From: Fidelibacterota bacterium | Lineage (GTDB): Bacteria; Fidelibacterota; Marinisomatia; SCGC-AAA003-L08; D37C17 | Length of the DNA stretch: 35,093 nt | Assembly (NCBI GenBank): GCA_004124405.1 | Contig: SCKP01000016.1 | Location: forward strand, 1-35,093 | Direction: 5' to 3' | In this document: positions 26,081 through 34,970 of the stretch, piece after piece | Layout of the letters: every line of letters starts with the position of its first letter | How positions within the stretch are numbered: position 1 is the first letter of the stretch | Notes under the pieces: generated by a model | What the model saw: the letters and a program-made list of their open reading frames with translations, nothing else | What the model was told of the DNA's origin: nothing | The model's database searches: none | Translations under genes and position numbers: made by a program

Positions 26081-26087
26081 AAGAAAA

Positions 26088-26161
26088 GGGCGGCTAGCTC
26101 AGTTGGTTAGAGCGCCACGTTGACATCGTGGAGGTCACAAGTTCAAATCTTGTGTCGCTCA
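26088..26161 (+). tRNA. tRNA-Val (anticodon GAC)
   Basis: A 74-base cloverleaf. The acceptor GGGCGGC pairs with GTCGCTC (two G-U pairs), with discriminator A at 26161. The D arm is GCTC-AGTTGGTTA-GAGC. The anticodon stem CCACG/CGTGG encloses TTGACAT, giving anticodon GAC. The T arm is ACAAG-TTCAAAT-CTTGT. No CCA is encoded. The thrS start codon is only 8 bases downstream, so RNase processing of this tRNA would cut immediately before the thrS message. Confidence 0.96.
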
Positions 26162-26169
26162 CTTTGATT

Positions 26170-28110
26170 ATGAGTGAAATTCAAATAACATTACCAGACA
26201 ATACTGTTAAGCAGGTGGAACAGGGTTCTACCAGTGGCGATGTGGCACGCTCAATTGGAGAGGGTTTATATAGGGCATCCATTGCAGCCAAGGTTAATGG
26301 AGATATCGTTGATTTAGAATCTCCCATTGAGGAAAATACCAATGTGGAAATTTTGACAAATAAGAATCCTGAAGCTCATGAAATATTATTACACAGTTCA
26401 GCACATCTTTTAGCCCAGGCAATTAAAGAATTATATCCATTGGCAAAAATTGCAATTGGCCCGGCACTTTCTGACCGTTATTACTATGATATTGATGTAG
26501 ATGTTTCCATCAATGAAGAAGAGCTTGATAAAATTGAGAAAAAGATGAGGGAACTTTCTAAGCAGAATTTGAAAGTTGAAAGAGTTGAATTATCTCGAAA
26601 TGATGCCTTAGAGAAATTCAAAGAGAGGAATGAAGACTATAAAGTTGAAATCATTTCAGAAATTCCTGAAGAGGAAACAATTTCAGCTTATCAGCAGGGT
26701 GATTTTATTGACCTCTGCAGGGGACCTCATGTACCATCCACTGGAAAAATAAAACATTTTAAACTGCTGTCATGCGCCGGCGCATATTGGCGTGGAGATG
26801 AAAAAAATAAAATGCTCCAGCGGATTTATGGTACAGCATGGTTTACAAAAAAGGATTTAAATACATTTCTTTTTAATCTTGAAGAGTCCAAAAAACGAGA
26901 TCACAGGAAACTTGGCCGGGAACTGGAAATCTACACTTTTGATGATGAAGTAGGTCCAGGATTACCCTTGTGGCTTCCCAATGGAACTGTAATAATTGAG
27001 GAGCTTGAAAATTTAGCAAAAGAAACTGAACGAAAAGCAGGATATTCCCGCGTACGAACTCCTCATTTAACCAAAGGGGATTTGTACGAAAAATCAGGCC
27101 ATTTGGACCATTACCGCGATAGCATGTATCCAGCAATGGATGTGGATGGGATTTCATATTTTGTAAAACCAATGAATTGCCCCCATCATCATAAAATATT
27201 CTCAGCCACACCTAAAAGTTATCGAGATATGCCTGTAAGGCTTGCTGAATATGGCACCTGTTACCGCTATGAAAAATCGGGTCAGTTATTTGGATTGATG
27301 CGGGTGCGATCCATGCAAATGAACGATGCTCATATTTATTGTACTGAAGATCAATTTAAAGATGAATTTCTGAAAGTATGCAATATGTATTTATATTATT
27401 TTGATATTTTTGGAATTGAAAAATATAAAATGCAGTTAAGTTTACATGACCCTGAAAATTTGGGTAAAAAATATGTGAATGAACCTGAATTATGGATTAA
27501 AACAGAACAATTAGTTCGGGAAGCATTAATTGAGGGGAGTATCCCTTTTGAAGAAATCGCTGATGAAGCGGCTTTTTATGGTCCCAAAATTGATGTACAG
27601 GTGTGGAGTGCTATTGGCAGAGAATTTACCTTGGCTACAAACCAGGTTGACTTTGCTATCCCTAAGCGGTTTGATTTGGTATATGTAGATGAAAATAATA
27701 AAGAGCAGACACCTCTTTGTATCCATCGTGCGCCCTTAGGAACGCATGAGCGTTTTGTGGGATTTCTATTAGAACATTTTGGTGGAGATTTCCCTCTTTG
27801 GTTGGCTCCAAAACAGGTGATAATTTTACCCATTTCAGATAAGTATTTATCCTATGCGAAGGCATTAGAGATTAAACTTTTTGAGAATAATATTAGGGTA
27901 TCCGTTGATAGCAGAAGCGAAAAAATGGGCGCTAAAATACGAGATGCTGAAATAAATAAAATACCCATTATGCTGATTGTTGGTGAAAAAGAAGAAAATG
28001 ATGGCAGCGCTTCAGTCAGAAGACGCCATACTGGAGATTTAGGTTCTACATCTGTAGATAAATTGATTCCGGAAATTGTAGAAGAAATAACAAATAGAAG
28101 GAGGGCTTAG
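26170..28110 (+). CDS. thrS: Threonine-tRNA ligase
   Basis: ThrRS charges tRNA-Thr and edits mischarged Ser. The start is ATG 26170; upstream starts would lie inside the tRNA. The product is 646 residues. A TGS domain occupies 1-62. The editing domain has HSSAH (75-79), GPH187 and SCAGAYWRGD (201-210). The class II core has zinc ligands Cys337 (MNCPHH), His388 (NDAHIYC) and His519 (LCIHRAPLGTHERF). The anticodon-binding domain starts at about 540. The leader between the tRNA end and the ATG is only CTTTGATT, with no Shine-Dalgarno. It is followed 1 base later by infC. Confidence 0.97.
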   Translation: MSEIQITLPDNTVKQVEQGSTSGDVARSIGEGLYRASIAAKVNGDIVDLESPIEENTNVEILTNKNPEAHEILLHSSAHLLAQAIKELYPLAKIAIGPALSDRYYYDIDVDVSINEEELDKIEKKMRELSKQNLKVERVELSRNDALEKFKERNEDYKVEIISEIPEEETISAYQQGDFIDLCRGPHVPSTGKIKHFKLLSCAGAYWRGDEKNKMLQRIYGTAWFTKKDLNTFLFNLEESKKRDHRKLGRELEIYTFDDEVGPGLPLWLPNGTVIIEELENLAKETERKAGYSRVRTPHLTKGDLYEKSGHLDHYRDSMYPAMDVDGISYFVKPMNCPHHHKIFSATPKSYRDMPVRLAEYGTCYRYEKSGQLFGLMRVRSMQMNDAHIYCTEDQFKDEFLKVCNMYLYYFDIFGIEKYKMQLSLHDPENLGKKYVNEPELWIKTEQLVREALIEGSIPFEEIADEAAFYGPKIDVQVWSAIGREFTLATNQVDFAIPKRFDLVYVDENNKEQTPLCIHRAPLGTHERFVGFLLEHFGGDFPLWLAPKQVIILPISDKYLSYAKALEIKLFENNIRVSVDSRSEKMGAKIRDAEINKIPIMLIVGEKEENDGSASVRRRHTGDLGSTSVDKLIPEIVEEITNRRRA

Positions 28111-28114
28111 TATA
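28098..28114 (+). promoter_or_regulatory. Strong ribosome site and ATA start of infC
   Basis: AAGGAGGG at 28098-28105 is followed after six bases by ATA 28112, the first codon of the conserved IF-3 N-terminus. No ATG, GTG or TTG lies at a useful position. A rare start codon at infC is the known basis of IF-3 autoregulation (AUU in E. coli). ATA would act the same way. Confidence 0.7.
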
Positions 28115-28627
28115 GCAAAAGATAAGAACGAACCCCGCATAAATGAAGATATTAGGGCTTTACGTGTTAGATTAATTGATGAAAGGGGAAATCAGGCTGG
28201 AGTAGTCACTATAAAAGATGCTCTTTATAAAGCCGAACAAGCAGGATTGGATTTAGTTGAAATTTCTAAGAAGGTAGATCCACCGGTATGTAAAATACTG
28301 GATTTTGGAAAATATCGATATGAGATTCAAAAGCAGAAAAAAATTAATAAAAAGAAGCAGCATGTGGTTCAGGTTAAAGAAATCAGAATCAGACCAAATA
28401 CCGGCGATCATGATTTGCTTACTAAGCTGAATAAAGCACAGAAATTTATAGCATCCGGCGCTAAATTAAAAGTTACAGTTATGTTTAGAGGCCGGGAAAT
28501 GTCACGGAAAGAAGCCGGAACGGTTCTGTTGAAGCGCGTGACAGATATATTAGAAGATGTTGCAAAAATTGATAAAGCTGCCAGTATGGAAGGTAGGCGA
28601 ATGTCAATCATACTAAGCCCAAGATAA
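28112..28627 (+). CDS. infC: Translation initiation factor IF-3 (ATA start)
   Basis: Read from ATA 28112, the product is 171 residues: [20 protein letters not shown] with the usual RINxxIR motif, then [44 protein letters not shown], and the C-terminal [16 protein letters not shown], ending [10 protein letters not shown]. It has the full length of IF-3. An internal TTG at 28247 would remove most of the N-terminal domain and is not credible. IF-3 checks start-codon pairing and keeps 30S subunits free. The rare start makes autoregulation likely. It is in the classic thrS-infC-rpmI-rplT order. Confidence 0.95.
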   Translation: MAKDKNEPRINEDIRALRVRLIDERGNQAGVVTIKDALYKAEQAGLDLVEISKKVDPPVCKILDFGKYRYEIQKQKKINKKKQHVVQVKEIRIRPNTGDHDLLTKLNKAQKFIASGAKLKVTVMFRGREMSRKEAGTVLLKRVTDILEDVAKIDKAASMEGRRMSIILSPR

Positions 28628-28640
28628 AAGGAGTAAAAAG

Positions 28641-28832
28641 ATGCCAAAAATGAAAACAAAAAGAAGCGCTGCAAAGCGATTCAAAAAAACAGGCTCGGGC
28701 AAAATAACCTACAATAAGTCAGGTAATAGACACCTGTCTACAAAGAAAAGTTCGAAGCGGAAGAGGCGTCTCCGTAAGGACACTTGTCTTAGCAAGGCTA
28801 TGACGAGTAGAACAAGAAAAATGATTCAATAA
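28641..28832 (+). CDS. rpmI: 50S ribosomal protein L35
   Basis: 63 residues, highly basic. [20 protein letters not shown] and [19 protein letters not shown] are the L35 hallmarks. A good AAAGGAG ribosome site lies ahead of ATG 28641. Part of the infC-rpmI-rplT operon. Confidence 0.97.
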   Translation: MPKMKTKRSAAKRFKKTGSGKITYNKSGNRHLSTKKSSKRKRRLRKDTCLSKAMTSRTRKMIQ

Positions 28833-28846
28833 ATTAGGAGAGAATC

Positions 28847-29191
28847 ATGCCTAGAGCAAACAGTACAGTACCAAGACACCGCCGACACCGTAAAATTGTC
28901 AAATTGGCAAAAGGGTATTATGGTGCTAGAAAATCAAACTTCAAGTCGGCAAAAGATGCGGTTCAAAAAGCGTGGCAATACGCCTATAGAGATCGTAGAG
29001 TAAATAAGCGGAATTTTCGCAGACTTTGGATTATCAGAATTAATGCAGCTGTGCGACAGCATGGATTATCCTATTCACAATTTATCTCAGCCTTGAAAGC
29101 GAAGGATATCGAACTGAATCGGAAAACCCTTGCATATATGGCTGTACATGATCCAGAGGGATTTGCAGCAGTAGTAGACTCTGTAAAATAG
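28847..29191 (+). CDS. rplT: 50S ribosomal protein L20
   Basis: 114 residues with [41 protein letters not shown] and [20 protein letters not shown], matching L20 over its normal length. L20 binds 23S rRNA early in assembly and often represses its own operon. No separate leader structure was recognised here, because infC follows thrS directly. TTAGGAGAG precedes the ATG. Confidence 0.97.
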   Translation: MPRANSTVPRHRRHRKIVKLAKGYYGARKSNFKSAKDAVQKAWQYAYRDRRVNKRNFRRLWIIRINAAVRQHGLSYSQFISALKAKDIELNRKTLAYMAVHDPEGFAAVVDSVK

Positions 29192-29196
29192 CTTCT

Positions 29197-30216
29197 GTGT
29201 CCATTACTGATCAGATACAGAAAGTCAGGGCTGAATTCAGTTCTGACTTGGAAAGCCTGTCCTCTGAAAATGGCGCTTTAGATCAAATCCGTATAAAATA
29301 CCTGGGACGGAAAGGACTGGTTGCCAGCCTTTTCGTGCAAATGGGTACGGTGGCTGCTGATGAACGCCCTAAAATGGGTCAGGTTCTTAATGAACTCAAA
29401 TCTGATATCACTGCTGAGATTGATGGCCTAGGCAACACTGATTCGGACAGTAGTAAATCTGCAACTTCCAATATTGATTATACCCTCCCAGGAGACCCAA
29501 TACCGGCAGGCAGCATTCACCCGCTAACTCAGGTGATGGAAGAGATAAAGTCCATTTTCCTGCGCCTGGGTTTTTCCATTGTCTATGGACCTGAAATTGA
29601 TACGGATTTCTACAATTTTGAAGCATTAAACATACCCAGGCATCACCCTGCCCGGGATATGCAGGATACCTTCTACATCACCGATAATGTGCTTCTGAGA
29701 ACCCACACCTCTGACACACAAATTCATTTTATGGAAAACCATGAACCTCCTGTGCGAATTATTGCTCCGGGAAGAGTGTATCGTAATGAAGATCTGAGTG
29801 TTCGGAGCTATTGTTTATTTCACCAAATAGAAGGATTGTATGTGGATTCAAAAGTAACCTTTGCAGAACTGAAAGGCACACTGGATTATTTTGCCAGGGA
29901 GTTATTTGGCCAGAATGTTAAGACACGGTTTCGCCCCAGCTATTTCCCATTTACAGAACCCAGCGCTGAGATGGATGTCTCCTGTATTTTCTGTAAAGGA
30001 AAAGGATGCGGCATCTGTAAGAAAACCGGATGGTTGGAAATTCTCGGCTGTGGAATGGTGGATCCCGAAGTATATAAATCAGTGAATTATGACCCGAAAA
30101 AATGGACCGGCTTTGCTTTTGGCATGGGTATTGAACGCATGGCAATGTTGAAATATGGCGTCCAGGATATCCGTCTTTTCTATAGTGGTGATGTTAGATT
30201 TTTGAGGCAATTCTGA
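29197..30216 (+). CDS. pheS: Phenylalanine-tRNA ligase alpha subunit
   Basis: 339 residues. An N-terminal coiled coil for tRNA binding precedes the class II core. HPLTQVMEEIKSIFLRLGF (motif 1 area), LRTHTSDTQIHFM, PGRVYRNEDLSVRSYCLFHQIEGL (motif 2) and WTGFAFGMGIERMAMLKYG (motif 3) are present. The start is GTG 29197, 5 bases after the rplT stop, with a weak ribosome site, so coupling to rplT is likely. Four cysteines (CIFCKGKGCGIC, about 259-270) replace the usual CxxC-like region and could hold a metal. The stop overlaps the pheT ATG by one base. Confidence 0.96.
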   Translation: MSITDQIQKVRAEFSSDLESLSSENGALDQIRIKYLGRKGLVASLFVQMGTVAADERPKMGQVLNELKSDITAEIDGLGNTDSDSSKSATSNIDYTLPGDPIPAGSIHPLTQVMEEIKSIFLRLGFSIVYGPEIDTDFYNFEALNIPRHHPARDMQDTFYITDNVLLRTHTSDTQIHFMENHEPPVRIIAPGRVYRNEDLSVRSYCLFHQIEGLYVDSKVTFAELKGTLDYFARELFGQNVKTRFRPSYFPFTEPSAEMDVSCIFCKGKGCGICKKTGWLEILGCGMVDPEVYKSVNYDPKKWTGFAFGMGIERMAMLKYGVQDIRLFYSGDVRFLRQF

Positions 30217-32597
30217 TGAAAGTTTCCCTAAATTGGCTCAAAGATTATCTGGATGTATATGGGACTGCTGAAGAAATTTCAGATACGCTTACGGCATTGG
30301 GTCTTGAAGCCTCGTATGAAATTACAGGTAAAAGTTTCACAAATGTTGTATTGGGAAAAGTTGTTAAATGTGGACCCCATGAGAATGCGGACAAATTATC
30401 AGTATGTGAGGTGGATACAGGGGATGGGAAAAACCATACTATTGTTTGTGGTGCTCCTAACGTAAAAAGTGGAATTCATGTTCCCGTTGCAAAAGTTGGG
30501 GCTACCCTGAATAATGGTGATTTCAAAATTAAACAGGCAAAACTTCGAGGTGTTGAATCTAGTGGAATGATTTGTTCTGAAAGGGAATTGGCTATTAGTG
30601 ATGAGCATGAGGGCATCATGATTTTGGACACCAAAGCAGAATTAGGTACCCCAATTGAAGAAATTCTCATATTTAAGGAAGACACCCTCTTTGAAATTGA
30701 TCTTACTCCAAATAGAGGAGACTGCCTCAGCCATTTAGGTGTAGCCCGGGAACTTGGAATTGGATCAGGTAGGGATGTTAAACGAAGAGCAGTTGCTATA
30801 AATGAATCCGCAAATCCCACCAGTAATGAAATAAAAGTTACAATTGAAGATCCTGATGCTTGCCCCCGTTATGCTGCCAGGGTTGTAATGGGTGTGAAAG
30901 TTGAACCATCACCCCAATGGCTAGTTGATAGATTGGCATCTATTGGGCAGTCCAGCATAAACAATATTGTTGATGCTGCTAATTATGTGCTCATGGATTC
31001 CGGGCACCCCATGCATACATTTGACCTTGATACCATTTCGGGCAACGAGATAATTGTCCGCTATGCCCAAAATGGGGAAACATTCACCACCCTTGATAAT
31101 GAAAAAAGAGATTTAAAAGATTTCCACCTACTCATTTGTGATGCTGAAAAACCTATTGCTCTTGCGGGTATTATGGGTGGAATCAATAGTGAAATAAATG
31201 ATGGTACCATCAATATTTTAATTGAAAGTGCCTATTTCACCCCAACGGTGGTAAGGAAAGGTGCAAAAGTATTAGACCTATCAACAGAAGCATCCCGAAG
31301 ATTTGAAAGGGATACAGATATAGACGGCATCATCCCAGCAATTAACCAATTGGCTGCCCTGATTGTGGAAGTGGCTGGTGGAGAAATTTGTAAGGGAATA
31401 GTTGACGAATATCCCGCTGAAAAAATGCAGCGTACTATCGATTTTTCACCAGAGAAATGTGAAGCGCTTTTGGGTACACATATTCCAAAAAATAAAATAG
31501 AAAACATTTTTGTTTCTCTGCAAATTACGCATAAAAAACAAAATGGAAGATTCCAGTGTAATATTCCCTCTTTTAGAAATGACTTAGCGCGAGAAGTGGA
31601 TTTATTTGAAGAGGTAGCCAGGGTGATTGGATATGATAATATCCCTTCGGCTACGCAGTTCACGGGGTCGTATAATTCTTTTGTAGAAGATGATCAAAAA
31701 TTAGATTCCCTGCTTAGAAATCAGCTTCAGGCAAATGGATTTCATGAACATTATTCCAATAGTTTACAGCATGAAAAAGATACCCTTCATTTTTCCGGTG
31801 GTGAAGCAATAGAGCTGAAAAATCCATTTAGTCAGGATATGGCCTTTATTCGAAATTCAATTATCCCGGGATTATTAATGGCAGCCTCCTATAATGAAAA
31901 AAGACAGGAGAAAGGATTTAAGCTTTTCGAAATTGGAGCCATTCATAATCAGTCTAAAAAACCTGCCACCGGCTCTAAAGAAAAATTTCATTTAGGATTG
32001 CTTTGGTATGGTGAACCCCAACCCCATTGGCGTAATTATGAAGACAGGGATTTATTTAGATGTAAGGGTGAAATAGTTCAACTATTAGAATCGGTGGGAT
32101 TATCTAATATTTCATATAAAGTGGGTATGGAAAAGGGATTTGAAACTTCACTTAAAATTTACTCAGGTAAAACCCAAATTGGCAAATTTGGAATTCCTGA
32201 CAGTAAGGTTTTAAAGCAGTATGATCTCAAGATAAAACCAATGGTGTGTGACCTTTCACTGCAAAATTTGCGGGAGCTGTGGCAAAACCGGAAAATGGCA
32301 TACAAACCTCCAACAGCATTTCCCAGTATGAGTCGGGATATTGCCCTTCAGGTTTCTCGTGATTTGCCTGCCGAAGACTTACTTAAAACAATTCAAAAAG
32401 AGGGTGGACATACCCTGAAAAATATTTCTTTATTTGATGTGTATCAGTCTGAAGATGTGGGTGATAAAAATAAAAGCCTGGCATTTTCATTGAAATTTCA
32501 ATCTGAAAATGCAACACTTACAGATTCAGAAGTGGATGCAGATGTAGAGAAAATCCTGGTTTCTCTTAATAAGGCTCATGGAGCCACCCAACGATAA
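30216..32597 (+). CDS. pheT: Phenylalanine-tRNA ligase beta subunit
   Basis: 793 residues, normal length. In order: the N-terminal MKVSLNWLKDYLDV; the EMAP-like tRNA-binding domain (VVLGKVVKCGPHENADKLSVCEVD through SSGMICSERELAI); DLTPNRGDCLSHLGVARE; the B3/B4 domain with SINNIVDAANYVLMDSGHPMHTFD and GGINSEI; B5 around 400-470; the core-like region; and the C-terminal FDX-ACB domain (FPSMSRDIALQV onward). It forms the alpha2-beta2 enzyme with PheS and edits Tyr. Its ATG shares a base with the pheS TGA. Confidence 0.97.
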   Translation: MKVSLNWLKDYLDVYGTAEEISDTLTALGLEASYEITGKSFTNVVLGKVVKCGPHENADKLSVCEVDTGDGKNHTIVCGAPNVKSGIHVPVAKVGATLNNGDFKIKQAKLRGVESSGMICSERELAISDEHEGIMILDTKAELGTPIEEILIFKEDTLFEIDLTPNRGDCLSHLGVARELGIGSGRDVKRRAVAINESANPTSNEIKVTIEDPDACPRYAARVVMGVKVEPSPQWLVDRLASIGQSSINNIVDAANYVLMDSGHPMHTFDLDTISGNEIIVRYAQNGETFTTLDNEKRDLKDFHLLICDAEKPIALAGIMGGINSEINDGTINILIESAYFTPTVVRKGAKVLDLSTEASRRFERDTDIDGIIPAINQLAALIVEVAGGEICKGIVDEYPAEKMQRTIDFSPEKCEALLGTHIPKNKIENIFVSLQITHKKQNGRFQCNIPSFRNDLAREVDLFEEVARVIGYDNIPSATQFTGSYNSFVEDDQKLDSLLRNQLQANGFHEHYSNSLQHEKDTLHFSGGEAIELKNPFSQDMAFIRNSIIPGLLMAASYNEKRQEKGFKLFEIGAIHNQSKKPATGSKEKFHLGLLWYGEPQPHWRNYEDRDLFRCKGEIVQLLESVGLSNISYKVGMEKGFETSLKIYSGKTQIGKFGIPDSKVLKQYDLKIKPMVCDLSLQNLRELWQNRKMAYKPPTAFPSMSRDIALQVSRDLPAEDLLKTIQKEGGHTLKNISLFDVYQSEDVGDKNKSLAFSLKFQSENATLTDSEVDADVEKILVSLNKAHGATQR

Positions 32598-32612
32598 GGA
32601 GGGGTAATTGTG

Positions 32613-32921
32613 ATGAAAACAAAAGTTGTTAAAGTTAATATTTTAGGGCAGGATTACATCGTTCGGTCTTCTGCCGGTCAAAAATATCTGGAGAAAGTTG
32701 CCGCTTATGTGGATGAAAAAATGGAAGAAATAAAGGCTTCAGGTATTGATGATTCACAGCAATTGCGTATTGCAATTTTAGCCGCAATGAATATAACCGA
32801 TGAACTATTTACTTATAAGAAAGAGAAAAAGAAATTTGTAGATAAAGTTGAAGCCAAAACCATTGCCATTACTGAATTCATTGAAAACAGAATCCACGAT
32901 ATTGAGGCTGATAAAAAATAA
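32613..32921 (+). CDS. zapA: Cell division protein ZapA
   Basis: The ~102-residue protein begins VVKVNILGQDYIVRSSAGQKYLEKVAAYVDEKMEEI, continues QLRIAILAAMNITDELF, and ends in a charged coiled coil, which is the ZapA layout. ZapA crosslinks FtsZ filaments at the division ring. AAGGAGGGG at 32596-32604 lies 8 bases before ATG 32613, which I prefer to GTG 32610. Placement just after pheT is common in several phyla. Confidence 0.9.
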   Translation: MKTKVVKVNILGQDYIVRSSAGQKYLEKVAAYVDEKMEEIKASGIDDSQQLRIAILAAMNITDELFTYKKEKKKFVDKVEAKTIAITEFIENRIHDIEADKK

Positions 32922-33815
32922 ATGGAAACACTCTTATTAAAGGGGAAGCCTGTTTCAGATAGCATTCGATTGGCATTAGCACCAAGAGTTCAATCATTGA
33001 AAGAAATTGGTATCATTCCAAAGTTAGCAGCTATTATTGTAGGGGATGACCCCGCATCCCAGGTGTATGTGCTCAATAAAACCAGAGCCTTTGAAAAACT
33101 GAATTGTGAGAGCCAAACTTTTCGTTTAGATGTAGGTTCCAGTGAAAAAGAAGTGCTCACACTTATAGATACACTCAACAATGATTCCTCAGTTTATGGA
33201 ATTCTGGTGCAGCTCCCATTACCAAATCATTTGGATGCTAAAACCATACTCCACGCAGTATCTTCAAAAAAAGATGTGGACGGATTTCACCCTAAGAATT
33301 TAGGGCTATTGTTAGAGGGGAATCCCAATTTTATACCCTGTACACCTCAGGGGATACTGGAGATTTTAAAACATTATGATATTCCAGTTTCAGGCAGGCA
33401 TGCAGTGATTGTAGGCAGGAGTAATATTGTAGGGAAGCCCATGTTTGCATTATTGGCACAGAAATATGAAATGGGTAATGCCACCGTAACCATTTGCCAC
33501 ACAGGTACAAAAGATTTAGCACTACACACCAAGCAGGCTGATATTATTATTGCGGCGGCTGGTTCCCCCAATATGATTACCGGTGATATGATTAAAGAGG
33601 GTGTGGATATTATTGATGTTGGAATTAACCGGGTGGAAGACAATTCAGAAAAGGGCTATACACTTATGGGTGATGTGAATACAGAATCTGTTATGGGTAT
33701 TGCCAATTCGGTAACACCAGTACCAGGGGGGGTGGGACCCATGACTATCACCATGCTGTTGGTAAATACGGTTAAATCAGCAGAAAAATGTGTTGAATTG
33801 GTTGCAGGTTGTTAG
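32922..33815 (+). CDS. folD: Bifunctional methylenetetrahydrofolate dehydrogenase/cyclohydrolase
   Basis: FolD interconverts 5,10-methylene-, 5,10-methenyl- and 10-formyl-tetrahydrofolate. The 297-residue protein has SQVYVLNKTRAFEKLN with catalytic Tyr49/Lys53, GILVQLPLPNHLD, KDVDGFHPKNLG, the nucleotide-binding VIVGRSNIVGKPM, TICHTGTKDL, ADIIIAAAGSPN, IIDVGINR and the signature VTPVPGGVGPMTITML. ATG 32922 directly follows the zapA TAA, so the two are coupled. Confidence 0.97.
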   Translation: METLLLKGKPVSDSIRLALAPRVQSLKEIGIIPKLAAIIVGDDPASQVYVLNKTRAFEKLNCESQTFRLDVGSSEKEVLTLIDTLNNDSSVYGILVQLPLPNHLDAKTILHAVSSKKDVDGFHPKNLGLLLEGNPNFIPCTPQGILEILKHYDIPVSGRHAVIVGRSNIVGKPMFALLAQKYEMGNATVTICHTGTKDLALHTKQADIIIAAAGSPNMITGDMIKEGVDIIDVGINRVEDNSEKGYTLMGDVNTESVMGIANSVTPVPGGVGPMTITMLLVNTVKSAEKCVELVAGC

Positions 33816-33866
33816 TTGTTTATCAATTTAGCTGTGCGTAGATTGATTAATTATAAATTATTTTTT

Positions 33867-33940
33867 GCACCCGTAGCTCAGCTGGATAGAGCGCTTGCCT
33901 CCGGAGCAAGAGGTCACAGGTTCAAATCCTGTCGGGTGTA
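33867..33940 (+). tRNA. tRNA-Arg (anticodon CCG)
   Basis: 74 bases. The acceptor GCACCCG pairs with CGGGTGT (terminal G-U), with discriminator A. The D arm is GCTCAGCTGGATAGAGC. The anticodon stem CTTGC/GCAAG has loop CTCCGGA, giving CCG. The T arm is ACAGG-TTCAAAT-CCTGT. No CCA is encoded. Confidence 0.96.
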
Positions 33941-33981
33941 CTCCTCTACACTTCGTTCCGAGGTGTAAGCAATAAAATATT

Positions 33982-34076
33982 GGAAGTGAATGTGACCCTG
34001 GTGGGCACCACAGCCTTCAAAGCTGATGTCTCGGGTTAAACTGAGAGATGGGTTCGATTCCCATACGCTTCCGCCA
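33982..34076 (+). tRNA. selC: tRNA-Sec (anticodon TCA), selenocysteine tRNA
   Basis: About 95 bases, longer than a normal tRNA. The acceptor GGAAGTG pairs with CGCTTCC, followed by G and an encoded CCA at 34074-34076. The D arm is extended. The anticodon stem AGC/GCT region has loop CTTCAAA, giving anticodon TCA. The long variable arm has a TCTC/GAGA stem. The T arm is ATGGG-TTCGATT-CCCAT. These are the marks of bacterial SelC, which reads UGA as selenocysteine with SelB. The genome should therefore encode selA, selB, selD and at least one selenoprotein. None is in this window. Confidence 0.93.
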
Positions 34077-34084
34077 ATTAAGAG

Positions 34085-34114
34085 GAAAAACCCCGTGTAA
34101 AAGCGGGGTTTTTG
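34085..34114 (+). terminator. Intrinsic terminator after tRNA-Sec
   Basis: AAAAACCCCG at 34086-34095, an 8-base loop and CGGGGTTTTT at 34104-34113 form a perfect stem with its own T tract, 10 bases past the tRNA CCA end. Confidence 0.92.
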
Positions 34115-34682
34115 CATACCTTAATGCAGTTATAAGTTGTCAATAATCATCCTTGAAATGCCATTTTCAGGCACTCCACAGGCACTGGAAATTTAGCTCG
34201 GGCACTGGGATTGGGCAAATACATTACTGCCTCCAGCCTTTAAATGTCAAATATATCCCATTCCAACCATGTTTTATTTCAACCAAAGTCGACCCCTATA
34301 GGCCTAATTTAGAGGGGGTGGCAAGCTTGACAAACCAGGGACTCCCATTCTAGTTACAATTTTATACAAAATATAACGAGAAAAAGCTTGATTTTATACC
34401 CCAAATACTTGTAAATTTCTGCGAACCAACACAACGATAAAACACATCGTAGCCACGGTTCGTCCATTTCATCTTCAATGTTCCTCAATCAACATAACTA
34501 AGAAGTAATCGGCTATTAATAAGCAACGCTTTTATTACTGACTATTATTAAAAAAGAATAGCGCACATAGCAGTCGCTAATAAGCGGATATTCTTTTTCA
34601 TAAATTATACGTCAAGTATTTCAGATGGCTACAGTAGAAAACTTGACATAATATATAATAAAGCTAATAAGCAGCTACGCAG

Positions 34683-34740
34683 TATACGTAGCAATAACAA
34701 CGTAGTTCCTACGTAGTCTACTTACCTTAGCTACGTAGCT
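34683..34740. repeat. Cluster of ACGTAG / CTACGTAG palindromic repeats
   Basis: ACGTAG occurs at 34686, 34711 and 34733, with AACGTAG at 34699. CTACGTAG is exact at 34709-34716 and 34731-34738. AGCTACGTAGCT (34729-34740) is a perfect 12-base palindrome. Another AACGTAGC lies near 34873. No such repeat was noticed elsewhere in the window. Confidence 0.6.
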
Positions 34741-34970
34741 CTGCTTCGCTTTTTTCTTTAGTATAATATAATAAGCCCCCCCCCGCCGCCGTTGTATAGA
34801 ATAGCGAAGTCTGGTTGAGAGAAAAAATCGCTGCTAAATTCTAGTAAACTTGACATCTATTTATGAAGCACTAACGTAGCTTCAGTCTCTTAATGTATAG
34901 TAAAAGAATATAATACGCACCCACGCACGCAATCAGGAAAACAAAACAGCCACACATTAGGAGGAGGAGA

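Noticed and set aside
34153-34353. A 66-residue frame starting at TTG in the tail
   Set aside because: It has no ribosome site, no ATG, no recognisable pattern and mixed composition. It looks like a chance frame in non-coding DNA.
34325-34360. Possible attL copy of the tRNA-Sec 3' end (GACTCCCATTC)
   Set aside because: Only about 8 of 11 bases match the tRNA segment GATTCCCATAC, and there is no extension. It is too weak to call an attachment site.
34551-34598. Inverted repeat AAAAAGAATA / TATTCTTTTT as a terminator
   Set aside because: The arms are AT-rich, the spacer is 28 bases, and no gene ends nearby. It is kept only as part of the odd tail description.
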